A stretch of 64,000 bases of DNA, taken from Agriterribacter humi. Lineage in GTDB: Bacteria > Bacteroidota > Bacteroidia > Chitinophagales > Chitinophagaceae. The stretch lies in contig NZ_VOHQ01000003.1 in the NCBI RefSeq assembly GCF_009192765.1, forward strand, positions 434,001 through 498,000, read 5' to 3'. Of the stretch, positions 38,660 through 47,733 are shown in pieces. Position 1 is the first letter of the stretch. The number at the start of each line of letters is the position of its first letter. Below the pieces are notes generated by a model. It ran no database searches. It worked only from the letters and a program-made list of their open reading frames with translations, and was not told the DNA's origin. The translations under genes and the position numbers were made by a program.

Positions 38660-41389
38660 ATGGATGAATTATGTAAGAGAACTTCTATTGCCATGATTGC
38701 TGCGCTGTGCATATTGTTTGCTGTTTCTGCTCAGGCATTGGGGCAGCAACAAATACAGTGGAAAGATACTGTTGAGGTGGAATGGGAAAAAGCACCAACA
38801 TCAGGAACGATTGAAGTGCTTAATGGACGGGTTGAGAAAATAACCATACTAAAAGGCAAAGGAAAAATAAAAGGAACCCATTTTCAATTTGCTTCATCAG
38901 GTAGTGCGCGTATTGCCATTAATCTGGACAGTATTCAAAATAATCCGGGCCCGGGCGCTACGCTTCTTACTGTTCAAACCGGGAAACGGCCATTTTCTTT
39001 TTTTACGAGAGATGTAAGCACAGCGTTTCCGGTATACATCCCCATATACGGCGTGGTGGTACTACCGGGTAAGGATAACCGGTCTTATACAACCATAAAA
39101 GATCATATTGCATCGCTGAAGCATCACACAAAACTCGGAAAAATACAGCTTGAACCGGAAGCCTCCTTTGCTTCCGCAGAACATTTTGTTCGCCGGCAGT
39201 ATGTGCCCACCTGGCTAGGCATCAGCAGGGATTTCCGAATTTTTCAGCTTACAGAAAGTATGCCCGGTATGCCGCGGGAAGCCAGCATCATTACCCCTAA
39301 GTATGCAGCCAGCAATGTTAACCTGCCCGAAACAAAGAATAATGCTTCAGCCTATTTGTTTGTAACAGGGCGTGGCCAGGGTGTAGAACTCAGTACAAAG
39401 CGCTGGCTGGATGATGGAGTGTTGCCTGTTTTACATTCTGTTACTAAGGATGAAGATGTACAATACCATTCCATTTCATTTGTTGCGCTGGAAAAATCTT
39501 CACTTGCGGAACAAGGCCCACGCGGTACTGACTTTCTTGTTGCCGATAATTACAGCCATGGACATATGTTTACAAAGCAACAGGAGGGAGTATTAAAACA
39601 TAAACTGCAAAAAGCCTTTGATACGCGCGAGGAAACGGTTTTTTATTTCAGGTCTGTTGCAGAAAACAAAGGTAGTGCTCCGGTGTATGCATGGTTTAAA
39701 ACAGCACGACCGGGCAGTGGATGGTATGAGCAATATCCGTACACTTATGATAGCGCAACCGGTCTTTCAACCTATGCGCCGGATAAAGTTTTTTGCATTT
39801 CAACCCTAAACGGGAAACCATTGCCCAATGAAGAAATAGCTATTTTATTAAAGCCTGGCGAAAAAGCCGTGTTCGAATTTTTTCTTCCGCATACACCTGT
39901 TTCCTATACACGTGCCATAGCGCTGTCGAAACAATCGTTTGACGAAAAATGGAATGATTGTAAATCCTTTTGGAAAGCGAAGCTTAAAAGCGGGGCACAA
40001 ATCCATTTACCCGAGCAGCGTATTGAAAACATGTTGCAGGCGGGACTGCTTCATTTGGATTTGATCACTTACGGAACAGAACCAGATAGCACACTGGCTC
40101 CTTCTATTGGCGTATATTCTCCCATTGGTACAGAAAGCGCTCCGATCATCCAGTTCTATGCTTCAATGGGCTGGCATGATATAGCCAAACGATCCTTACA
40201 ATATTTCCTTGATAAGCAGCACGATGATGGTATGATCCAGAATTTTGGCGGATACATGGTAGAAACCGGCGCGGCATTATGGAGTATGGGCGAATATTAT
40301 CGCTATACAAATGATAAAGCATGGGTAGAAAAGATAAAACCGCAATTGCTTAAATCATGCGATTTTTTGCTGGCATGGCGAAACCGGAATAAAAAGGAAA
40401 ATCTGCGCGGCAAAGGTTATGGTATGATTGATGGAAAAGTAGCCGATCCTGAAGACCAGTTTCACCAATTTATGCTTAATGGATACGCTTACCTTGGTTG
40501 TATACGTGTTGCCGAAATGCTTGCTGGTACAGACGATGTGCAGGCAGAACGTATAAAAAAAGAAGCGGAAGCCTGGAGGGCAGATATACGCGAATCTTTT
40601 TTTAATTCAATGGCGCATTCGCCCGTGATTCCCATGGGTAACGGAAACTGGTTGCCTACTGTGGCGCCCTGGCCCGAAATGACAGGCCCCAGGGCTTTGT
40701 ACATTAAACCGGAAAACTTTTTCTCTCATGCCACATTTACTACCGCCGATGCATTATTGGGTCCCTTATACCTCGTGTTTTGCGAAGTGCTGGATGTTAA
40801 CGAACCCGCATCAGCCATACTACTGAATTACCACAGTGAAATGTTCTACCAGCATAATGTTGCATTTAGTCAGCCCTATTACAGCCGCCATAACTGGATG
40901 CAGGTAAAACTCGGCATGGTAAAACCTTTTTTGCAAACTTATTATAATGCTTTTGCTGCGCTTGCCGACAGGGAAACATTTACCTTTTGGGAACATTTTT
41001 ACCATGTAAGTGTGCATAAAACCCATGAAGAAGCCTGGTTTTTAATGGAAACGAGGTGGATGCTGTATATGGAGGAAGGCTCTACGCTACATCTGTTGCG
41101 TACTATACCCCGCAACTGGATGGAGGATGGTAAAATCATCGAACTTAAAAATGTTTCCTCCTATTACGGGCCCTTAAATGTGAAAGTTAATTCCGCTGTA
41201 AGTAAAGGATATATAGAAGCTGCTGTTGAATGTAAAACAGGCAGGGGCCTGAAGTCGGTAAATATTCGCTTACCTCATCCCGATGGTAAAAAACCAATCA
41301 AAATAACAGGGGGTGTATATAATGAAGAAACGGAAACAGTAAGTATCCCTTCCTTTAATGGCACTGCCTATGTTAAGCTGGAATACTGA
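38660..41389 (+). CDS. Secreted six-hairpin glycosidase-like protein
   Basis: The 909-residue protein has a signal peptide (hydrophobic core 9-30). The N-terminal half (about 35-440) is beta-rich. From about 450 to 790 it shows the helical repeats of an (alpha/alpha)6 barrel: MLQAGLLHLDLITYG, FYASMGWHDIAKRSLQYFLDKQHDDGMIQNFGGYMVETGAALWSMGEYYRY, WVEKIKPQLLKSCDFLLAWRN. The C-terminal 110 residues form a beta-sandwich similar in layout to those of GH78/GH65-type proteins. Family assignment inside the six-hairpin glycosidases is not possible by eye. It sits between the GH71/99-like genes and the GMC pair, which supports a role on the same glycan. Confidence 0.7.
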   Translation: MDELCKRTSIAMIAALCILFAVSAQALGQQQIQWKDTVEVEWEKAPTSGTIEVLNGRVEKITILKGKGKIKGTHFQFASSGSARIAINLDSIQNNPGPGATLLTVQTGKRPFSFFTRDVSTAFPVYIPIYGVVVLPGKDNRSYTTIKDHIASLKHHTKLGKIQLEPEASFASAEHFVRRQYVPTWLGISRDFRIFQLTESMPGMPREASIITPKYAASNVNLPETKNNASAYLFVTGRGQGVELSTKRWLDDGVLPVLHSVTKDEDVQYHSISFVALEKSSLAEQGPRGTDFLVADNYSHGHMFTKQQEGVLKHKLQKAFDTREETVFYFRSVAENKGSAPVYAWFKTARPGSGWYEQYPYTYDSATGLSTYAPDKVFCISTLNGKPLPNEEIAILLKPGEKAVFEFFLPHTPVSYTRAIALSKQSFDEKWNDCKSFWKAKLKSGAQIHLPEQRIENMLQAGLLHLDLITYGTEPDSTLAPSIGVYSPIGTESAPIIQFYASMGWHDIAKRSLQYFLDKQHDDGMIQNFGGYMVETGAALWSMGEYYRYTNDKAWVEKIKPQLLKSCDFLLAWRNRNKKENLRGKGYGMIDGKVADPEDQFHQFMLNGYAYLGCIRVAEMLAGTDDVQAERIKKEAEAWRADIRESFFNSMAHSPVIPMGNGNWLPTVAPWPEMTGPRALYIKPENFFSHATFTTADALLGPLYLVFCEVLDVNEPASAILLNYHSEMFYQHNVAFSQPYYSRHNWMQVKLGMVKPFLQTYYNAFAALADRETFTFWEHFYHVSVHKTHEEAWFLMETRWMLYMEEGSTLHLLRTIPRNWMEDGKIIELKNVSSYYGPLNVKVNSAVSKGYIEAAVECKTGRGLKSVNIRLPHPDGKKPIKITGGVYNEETETVSIPSFNGTAYVKLEY

Positions 41390-41534
41390 GCAGGACATTT
41401 AAAAAATAGGTTTCGTTAGTAAATATTTTTTTATCTTAACCCGTAATTAATGGTGCATTGATAGCGTATAGTAATAGGATGCCACGCCGGCATCATTGAT
41501 ATAAGCATTCATGATCAAAGAAAAATTGCCTTTA

Positions 41535-42065
41535 ATGAAACGACGTTCAGCCATAAAAAACCTCATGATCTTTGCGGGAGGGATATACCTTCTCCCATCC
41601 TGCGCAGGAAACGGCAAATCGTCCATTGAACTTAAGAACCTTGACATACTGGTAGGTGAAGAAGCCTTGTTGGGGGAAGTTGCCGAAGCAATGATCCCCA
41701 AAACGGCTGATGCCCCCGGGGCCAGGGACCTTAACCTGCACTTGTTTACTTTAAAAATGGTAGATGATTGTCATAATGCCGAAGATCAAAAAGCTTTTAA
41801 AGCAGGACTTGCTTCTCTGAATAAAATCTCGCTGGAAAAAAACAACAAACCCTTTAACCAGTTAGACGCTATTACCAGAATTCAGTTTATTGAAAGTACC
41901 CTGAAGGATACTACCGATAATCCCGCGCTTCGTACTTTTTTTGAGATCACCAAACAAAGAGTGATACAGGGGTTCATCAATTCAAAATATGTAATGACAG
42001 ACCTGAAGCAATATGAAATGGTTCCGGGAAGATATAACGGATATTTTCCCGTAGGTAAGGGTTAA
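41535..42065 (+). CDS. Gluconate 2-dehydrogenase subunit 3-family protein
   Basis: The small subunit that usually escorts a GMC flavoprotein through the Tat system. Starting at ATG 41535 gives MKRRSAIKN and a hydrophobic stretch ending in LLPSCAG, a Tat-like lipoprotein signal; the in-frame ATG at 41511 would add 8 residues. The mature region (about 175 residues) has the family's helical layout, with EEALLGEVAEAMIPKT, GARDLNLHLFTLKMVDDCH and a C-terminal TDLKQYEMVPGRYNGYFP block. The GMC gene begins 18 nt downstream, a typical operon pairing. The complex should act in the periplasm and pass electrons to a cytochrome. Confidence 0.88.
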   Translation: MKRRSAIKNLMIFAGGIYLLPSCAGNGKSSIELKNLDILVGEEALLGEVAEAMIPKTADAPGARDLNLHLFTLKMVDDCHNAEDQKAFKAGLASLNKISLEKNNKPFNQLDAITRIQFIESTLKDTTDNPALRTFFEITKQRVIQGFINSKYVMTDLKQYEMVPGRYNGYFPVGKG

Positions 42066-42083
42066 TAAAACGCAATAAAAATT

Positions 42084-43799
42084 ATGCCTCAGTTAAATAC
42101 AGACAGCATTAAAGAACGCACATTCGATGCGATTGTAATTGGCTCGGGGATCAGTGGTGGCTGGTCGGCAAAAGAACTTACTGAAAAAGGATTGAAAACA
42201 TTGCTGCTCGAACGTGGCAGGGATGTAAAGCATATCAAAGATTACCCTACCACCAATATGCTTCCTTACGAGTTTGAGCACAGGAACGAAGTGCCGCTGG
42301 CGATAAAGGAGAAGTCGCCTATCGTTAGCAAGTGTTATGCTTTCAGGGAAGATGCCATGCATTTTTTTGTTAAGGATGACGAACATCCCTACATACAGGA
42401 AAAACCATTCGACTGGATACGGGGTTACCAGGTAGGCGGAAAATCGTTACTATGGGCCCGTCATACACAGCGCTGGAGTGATTTTGATTTTGAAGGCCCG
42501 GCACGGGATGGCTTTGCGGTGGATTGGCCGATTCGTTATAAAGACATTGCTCCCTGGTACAGCTATGTGGAAAAATTTGCAGGCATAGCGGGTAATAAAG
42601 ACGGCTTAAAAGAATTGCCTGATGGTGAGTTCCTTCCTGCTTTTCAACTTAATGCAGTAGAGGATTATTTTAAAGAACAGGTAGCGCTTAAATATAAAAA
42701 CCGTCATTTGATCAGTGCACGGCTGGCACATTTGTCTCAACCGCAGCCTGTTCACCTGGAACAGGGCCGGGGGCAGTGCCAGAACCGAACCCTGTGCCAG
42801 CGCGGATGCCCGTTTGGCGGATATTTCAGCAGCAATGCTTCTACTATTCCCTGGGCGCAAAAAACAGGTAATCTAACACTGCGCCCTTTTTCTGTAGTGC
42901 ATTCCATCATATACGATGAAAAGAAAGGAAGGGCAACCGGTGTTAAAGTAATTGATACCAATACAAAGGAAGAGATAGAATATTTTTCCAGGATCATTTT
43001 TGTAAATGCATCTGCCATCAATACCAATCTTATTTTGCTCAATTCAAAATCAAGCCGTTTTCCAAACGGATTGGGTAACGATAGCGGTGTATTGGGAAAG
43101 TATGTAGCCTTTCACCACTATGGTGGTAACGTGAGCGGCAGGTATGAAGGCCCGTTAGATAAATTCACAACGGATGGGCGTAGTCCGGGAAGTGGCTATA
43201 TCCCCCGCTTTAGAAATGTATACAAACAGGAAACAGATTTCCTCCGTGGCTATGCAGCAGGGTTTAGCGCGGGACGTGGATTTTACAGCGATACATCTGC
43301 AATAGGTGAAACATTAAAAGATAATTTGCTGAACCGGAAACTCGGTTCATGGCATGTGGGTTCGCACATGATGGGCGAAACCATTCCTAAAGAACAAAGC
43401 TTTATAAAGCTGGATGCAGATAAAAAAGATGACTGGGGCGTTCCGTTATTAAAAATTTCAGTAGACTTTGATGATAATGATGCAAAGATGCTGAATGATT
43501 ATTTTGAGCAGGTTAGTGAAATGTTTACAGCCGCAGGATTTAAAGACGTAAAAACCAGAAAACGCCCCGGCGCGCCGGGCCTGGATATTCATGAAATGGG
43601 TGGTGTTCGCATGGGGCATGATCCCGGAACATCCATGCTTAATAAATGGCATCAGTTGCACGCATGTAAAAATGTATTTGTAACCGATGGCGCCTGCATG
43701 ACTTCAACTTCTACTCAAAATCCATCACTCACGTATATGGCTTTTTCTGCAAGGGCGGCCAATTTTGCGGTGGACGAAATGAAGAAAGGGAATATGTAG
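42084..43799 (+). CDS. GMC oxidoreductase, likely periplasmic sugar/glycoside dehydrogenase
   Basis: The 571-residue FAD enzyme has a Rossmann start (AIVIGSGISGGWSAKEL, about 16-33), ELLLERG-type second strand, a GGKSLLWARHTQRW segment, a Cys-rich patch (CQNRTLCQRGCPFGGY), and the GMC C-terminal catalytic region with HEMGGVRMG (about 504) and TQNPSLTYMAFSA (about 548). It has no signal peptide of its own, consistent with Tat export together with the subunit 3 protein encoded just upstream. In this subfamily known members oxidise sugar hydroxyls, including glycoside 3-hydroxyls; substrate here is inference. Ends with a short GTGA repeat. Confidence 0.9.
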   Translation: MPQLNTDSIKERTFDAIVIGSGISGGWSAKELTEKGLKTLLLERGRDVKHIKDYPTTNMLPYEFEHRNEVPLAIKEKSPIVSKCYAFREDAMHFFVKDDEHPYIQEKPFDWIRGYQVGGKSLLWARHTQRWSDFDFEGPARDGFAVDWPIRYKDIAPWYSYVEKFAGIAGNKDGLKELPDGEFLPAFQLNAVEDYFKEQVALKYKNRHLISARLAHLSQPQPVHLEQGRGQCQNRTLCQRGCPFGGYFSSNASTIPWAQKTGNLTLRPFSVVHSIIYDEKKGRATGVKVIDTNTKEEIEYFSRIIFVNASAINTNLILLNSKSSRFPNGLGNDSGVLGKYVAFHHYGGNVSGRYEGPLDKFTTDGRSPGSGYIPRFRNVYKQETDFLRGYAAGFSAGRGFYSDTSAIGETLKDNLLNRKLGSWHVGSHMMGETIPKEQSFIKLDADKKDDWGVPLLKISVDFDDNDAKMLNDYFEQVSEMFTAAGFKDVKTRKRPGAPGLDIHEMGGVRMGHDPGTSMLNKWHQLHACKNVFVTDGACMTSTSTQNPSLTYMAFSARAANFAVDEMKKGNM

Positions 43800-43829
43800 A
43801 AAAGTGGTAAGTGATAAGTAGTGAGTATT
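43800..43829. repeat. Short GTGA-type repeat after the GMC gene
   Basis: About 30 nt of GTGGTAAGTGATAAGTAGTGAGT-type sequence follow the stop codon directly. It shares words with the longer tracts at 32280-32385 and 47531-47709. Confidence 0.4.
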
Positions 43830-43996
43830 AATTAGTAAATGCTGTAGCTCATTGCTGAGACCTGACTGCCATACTACTCTTTATAAAAGGTAAGTGCAGG
43901 ATGCTCATGTAAAATAAACTGCCTATTTTACATTTATTTCTATAATATGATATTTTCAATATCCATGGTATAATTTTTTAAACGATTGTATTCAAT

Positions 43997-46900
43997 ATGC
44001 GCCAATATCTTTTTACCATCTCCTGCATTTTTCTTTTGTATAGTTGTCTTTTGTCCTGCGATCAGTCTTCTGGTACAAAACCAGGTGAGCGCGACGAGAA
44101 AAAATTTTCCGAACATGTTCGAAGTACAGCATTTCAAACGCCTGAACAGGAACGTGCCGGGTTTATATTGCCGGAAGGTTTTGAAATAACACTCTTTGCT
44201 TCTGAGCCCGATATCACTAAACCTATGAATATTGCTTTTGACGACCAGGGAAGGCTATGGGTTACACAATCATCAGAATACCCGATGGCGGCAGGTTCCG
44301 GCAGAGGCGGAGACCGCATCAGCATACTGGAAGATACAGACGGGGATGGAAAGGCGGATAAATTCAGTCATTTTGAAGACACCTTGAATATCCCTATCGG
44401 CATATTGCCCGTAAGCGATGGCGCCATTGCTTACAGCATTCCCAATGTATACCGGTTTACCGATACCAATAAGGATGGCAAAGCCGATAAGCAAAAAGTG
44501 TTATTGGGCCCCTTTGGTTTTAAAGATACCCATGGTATGGTAAATAATTTCATCCGCGGGTTCGATGGATGGATTCATTCTTCCCATGGTTTTACCAACA
44601 CATCTACCATAGCCGGGGCGGATGGCGATTCCATTACTATGACATCGGGTAATACCTTTCGGTTTAAGCCCGATGGGAGCCGCGTGGAGCAAACTACTTT
44701 TGGAAGGGTGAACCCCTTTGGTTATAGTTACGATGAATGGGGTTACCTGTACTCTTTAGATTGTCATACCAAACCCATCTACCAGCTCATCCCCGGTGGC
44801 GATTATCCCCATTTTGGCAAGATTGCCCCTGCCGGCATAGGGTTTGCCCCTGAAATGACCAGCTATGAGCTGGGCTCTACTGCGCTTGCCGGGCTGGACT
44901 ATTATACCGGCGAACAATTTCCCGAAGCATACAGGAACAGTTTTTTTTCGGGTGATGTGGTAACCTGCAAGGTTAACCGCAATACCATGACGTTTAACGG
45001 ATCTACGCCTATTGCTAAACGTGAGGAGGATTTCTTGGTGAGTAACGATCCCTGGTTTCGACCGGTTGATGTAAAAACAGGACCGGATGGCGCATTGTAT
45101 ATAGCCGATTTTTATAACCGTATTATAGGCCATTATGAAGTGCCTTTAAACCATCCGGGCAGGGACAGGATAAGCGGGCGTATATGGAAAATTACATACA
45201 AAGGCAGTGACGCGCATAAGGATGCGGAGGTTAAAGACTGGTCGAAAGCCGGCCTGGAAGAACTGTTAACTGGTTTGCAAAGTACACAGTTAACTACCCG
45301 CTTTGCGCTTGCCAACCGTATTGCAGATGTATGGAAAGAAAAAGCTGTTGAACCTGTAAAGAAGCTACTTACTGCTGCATCATCACAAAAAGCATATATA
45401 CAGGCATTATGGATACTGAATCGTTTAAATGCATTACCCGGTGAGCAGCTTAATGAAGCGCTGCACCACAAGGATCCGGTAATAAAAGTACATGCGCTAA
45501 GGATACTCACAGAGATGAATACCCTAAGCCCTTCGTACCATGATATGGCTGTAGAGGCGATGACTGATCAAAACCCTCATGTGCGGCGTATTGCGGCCGG
45601 TGTGCTCACCAAATTTACCAATGCTGAAAATATTGCGCCGTTGCTGAACCTGTATAGTAAGTCTGATGAAAACGATTCGCATCTAAGGTATACAGCGCTG
45701 CTGGCCATTCGCAATAACCTGAGAGATAATAAGGAAATAAAAAAAGCATTGGGCATGCAGTGGGATGAGCAGCAGTTGGCTATCCTGTGCAAAGTAATGC
45801 TGGATGTACCTTCGGCTGAGGCGGCAGATTTTGTTTTGAACTATATGAAAAACCATGAAATGCCGCGGCAGCAGCTTATTCACAGCTTTGAATACGCCGG
45901 CCGTTATCTTCCTTCTTCCAGGGTAGATGATGCCATTGCGCTGATCAGGCAGCGTTTTGAAAAAGATAAGGATGTGCAGTTTATGCTGTACAATACTATA
46001 CGACAGGGTATAGCACAAAAGGGAGCGAGGCCTTCGCAGCAGATGCAGCAATGGGGTATCGGGCTAACCAAATATTTTCTTGAAAACATTTCCGAAGCCG
46101 GTGATATCTGGAAAAGCCGCCCGCTCGACAGCACCGGTGAACCTGCGGATCCATGGAGGGTGTCTGATGAGTTTTTAACAAATGTGGCTCCGGCCTTCCG
46201 TATCATCTTCAGCGAGGCGCATGGTTATAATCCAATGGCAGTACTATATTCGGTTCCGTTTACATTGCCTGCCACCCTGCATATGAATGTTTTTGATAAC
46301 GATATACACAATAGTGATACCAAAAAGGGTACATCAAAAAATGTTGTTCGCATACGCCTGCAGGGTAATAATGAAGTGGTAGCTGAATACAGGATGGAGC
46401 AGAAGGAAACCATGGAATTTAAAGATCTCATCAAAGAAAAAGTGCCTTTTGATCTTTCGGATTGGCAGGGAAAATTGGGCTATATAGAAGTTGTTGACAG
46501 TACAAAAACGGGTTCCATTGGTATAGGCAAGCTGGAACCGGCGGTTGTGCCCATTCCTGACCAGGGAACAGATGAAATTAATGAACGTCGCATACAGGCG
46601 GCCGAAATTGCCGGCGAATATAAAGTAGCTGCACTACAGCCTGCTTTGCAAAAAATAGTGGCATCCGAATGGTTGAATTATAAAGTTCGTGCAGCAGCGG
46701 CCAATGCGCTCATGAATATTGCTCCCGGTAATAATACAGCATTGATCGGGAAGCTGTTCAATGATAAAACAGCATTGCCCGCACTTCGGCAAAAAATGGC
46801 CGCGGCACTGGCACAGGTTCCTTCCGCCGCTGTTTACAACACATTGCAGAGGGGATTGACCGGGAGCAGCTTTTCAGTACAAACGGCTGTTGTTTCCAAT

Positions 46901-47530
46901 CTCTCTGCTTCACAGGAGGGCATCAATTACATATTAGATGCCTTTAAAGCAAAGCAGTTTAACCCGGCTGTGTTAACAGAGCCATCCGTGCGTGAAAGGC
47001 TGGCTGCCAATATTACACCGGCTCAGCAAAAGCAATTGGATGCGCTTTGGGGCAGTAATAAAACCGATGCGGAAGAAAGACAAAAATTGATTGAAGCCCG
47101 GATAGCCGGCGTTGGTATTTCTACTGCCACTGCCGAAGCCGGAAAAAATATTTTTATCCAGAACTGCAGTATGTGCCACCAGGTAAAGAGTGAAGGAGGT
47201 TTGGTAGGGCCGCAGTTAGATGGAATAGGCAACTGGGGTCTTAAGGCGCTTACTGAAAAAATCCTTGATCCCAACCGGAATATATCGCAGGCTTTTCGTA
47301 CCTATAACATTACCTTGAAGAATGGAAAGCTGCTGAGTGGATTATACCGGAGAACGGAAGGTGAAGTAATGGTGTATGCCGACCCATCGGGCAAAGAATT
47401 TTCTGTAGCTAAAAATGATATTAAAGAAAATAAACCATCGCAATACACTTTAATGCCCGATCAGTTCAGGAATACCATTAAAGAAGAAGATTTTTATGCG
47501 CTGTTGAAATATTTGTTGAGTGTGAAGTGA
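43997..47530 (+). CDS. PVC-type dehydrogenase-like lipoprotein: beta-propeller, HEAT repeats, cytochrome c
   Basis: The 1177-residue lipoprotein has its acylated Cys in the LLSCDQS region (about residue 21). Residues about 50-410 form a beta-propeller of the membrane-bound dehydrogenase/sorbosone-dehydrogenase-like type (LPEGFEITLFASEPDITKPMNIAFDDQGRLWV). Next come HEAT-like helical repeats (about 420-650 and 860-1000), interrupted by a predicted beta domain (about 735-850). The last 130 residues carry one heme-c site, CSMCH at about 1056, and a likely Met ligand in TLMPDQ. This architecture is well known from Planctomycetes and Bacteroidota. Coming 197 nt after the GMC pair, it is a good candidate for the electron acceptor or an independent sugar oxidase. 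Role is inference. Confidence 0.88.
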   Translation: MRQYLFTISCIFLLYSCLLSCDQSSGTKPGERDEKKFSEHVRSTAFQTPEQERAGFILPEGFEITLFASEPDITKPMNIAFDDQGRLWVTQSSEYPMAAGSGRGGDRISILEDTDGDGKADKFSHFEDTLNIPIGILPVSDGAIAYSIPNVYRFTDTNKDGKADKQKVLLGPFGFKDTHGMVNNFIRGFDGWIHSSHGFTNTSTIAGADGDSITMTSGNTFRFKPDGSRVEQTTFGRVNPFGYSYDEWGYLYSLDCHTKPIYQLIPGGDYPHFGKIAPAGIGFAPEMTSYELGSTALAGLDYYTGEQFPEAYRNSFFSGDVVTCKVNRNTMTFNGSTPIAKREEDFLVSNDPWFRPVDVKTGPDGALYIADFYNRIIGHYEVPLNHPGRDRISGRIWKITYKGSDAHKDAEVKDWSKAGLEELLTGLQSTQLTTRFALANRIADVWKEKAVEPVKKLLTAASSQKAYIQALWILNRLNALPGEQLNEALHHKDPVIKVHALRILTEMNTLSPSYHDMAVEAMTDQNPHVRRIAAGVLTKFTNAENIAPLLNLYSKSDENDSHLRYTALLAIRNNLRDNKEIKKALGMQWDEQQLAILCKVMLDVPSAEAADFVLNYMKNHEMPRQQLIHSFEYAGRYLPSSRVDDAIALIRQRFEKDKDVQFMLYNTIRQGIAQKGARPSQQMQQWGIGLTKYFLENISEAGDIWKSRPLDSTGEPADPWRVSDEFLTNVAPAFRIIFSEAHGYNPMAVLYSVPFTLPATLHMNVFDNDIHNSDTKKGTSKNVVRIRLQGNNEVVAEYRMEQKETMEFKDLIKEKVPFDLSDWQGKLGYIEVVDSTKTGSIGIGKLEPAVVPIPDQGTDEINERRIQAAEIAGEYKVAALQPALQKIVASEWLNYKVRAAAANALMNIAPGNNTALIGKLFNDKTALPALRQKMAAALAQVPSAAVYNTLQRGLTGSSFSVQTAVVSNLSASQEGINYILDAFKAKQFNPAVLTEPSVRERLAANITPAQQKQLDALWGSNKTDAEERQKLIEARIAGVGISTATAEAGKNIFIQNCSMCHQVKSEGGLVGPQLDGIGNWGLKALTEKILDPNRNISQAFRTYNITLKNGKLLSGLYRRTEGEVMVYADPSGKEFSVAKNDIKENKPSQYTLMPDQFRNTIKEEDFYALLKYLLSVK

Positions 47531-47709
47531 GTGAATGGTCAATGGTGAGAAGAGAGAAGTGAGGAGATGTGAAGAGTGGATGGTCAATAGGCAATGGTGA
47601 GATGTGAGAAGTGAAGAATTGTCAATAGTGGGGTTTCGTTTCAAGTTTATCGTTTCACGAGATGAAAGGTGATAGGAGAAACGTGTGAATGGTGAATAGG
47701 GAATGGGTA
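47531..47709. repeat. GTGA-rich degenerate repeat after the cytochrome-bearing gene
   Basis: The first 90 nt after the stop codon consist of words such as AATGGTGAGAAGAGAGAAGTGAGG and AATGGTGAGATGTGAGAAGTGAAG. Next comes GTTTCGTTTCAAGTTTATCGTTTC, similar to part of the lutB-lutC spacer, and then more GTGAATGG words. It has the same character as 32280-32385. Confidence 0.6.
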
Positions 47710-47733
47710 TCTGTATGTTTCGTAAATTTATAA

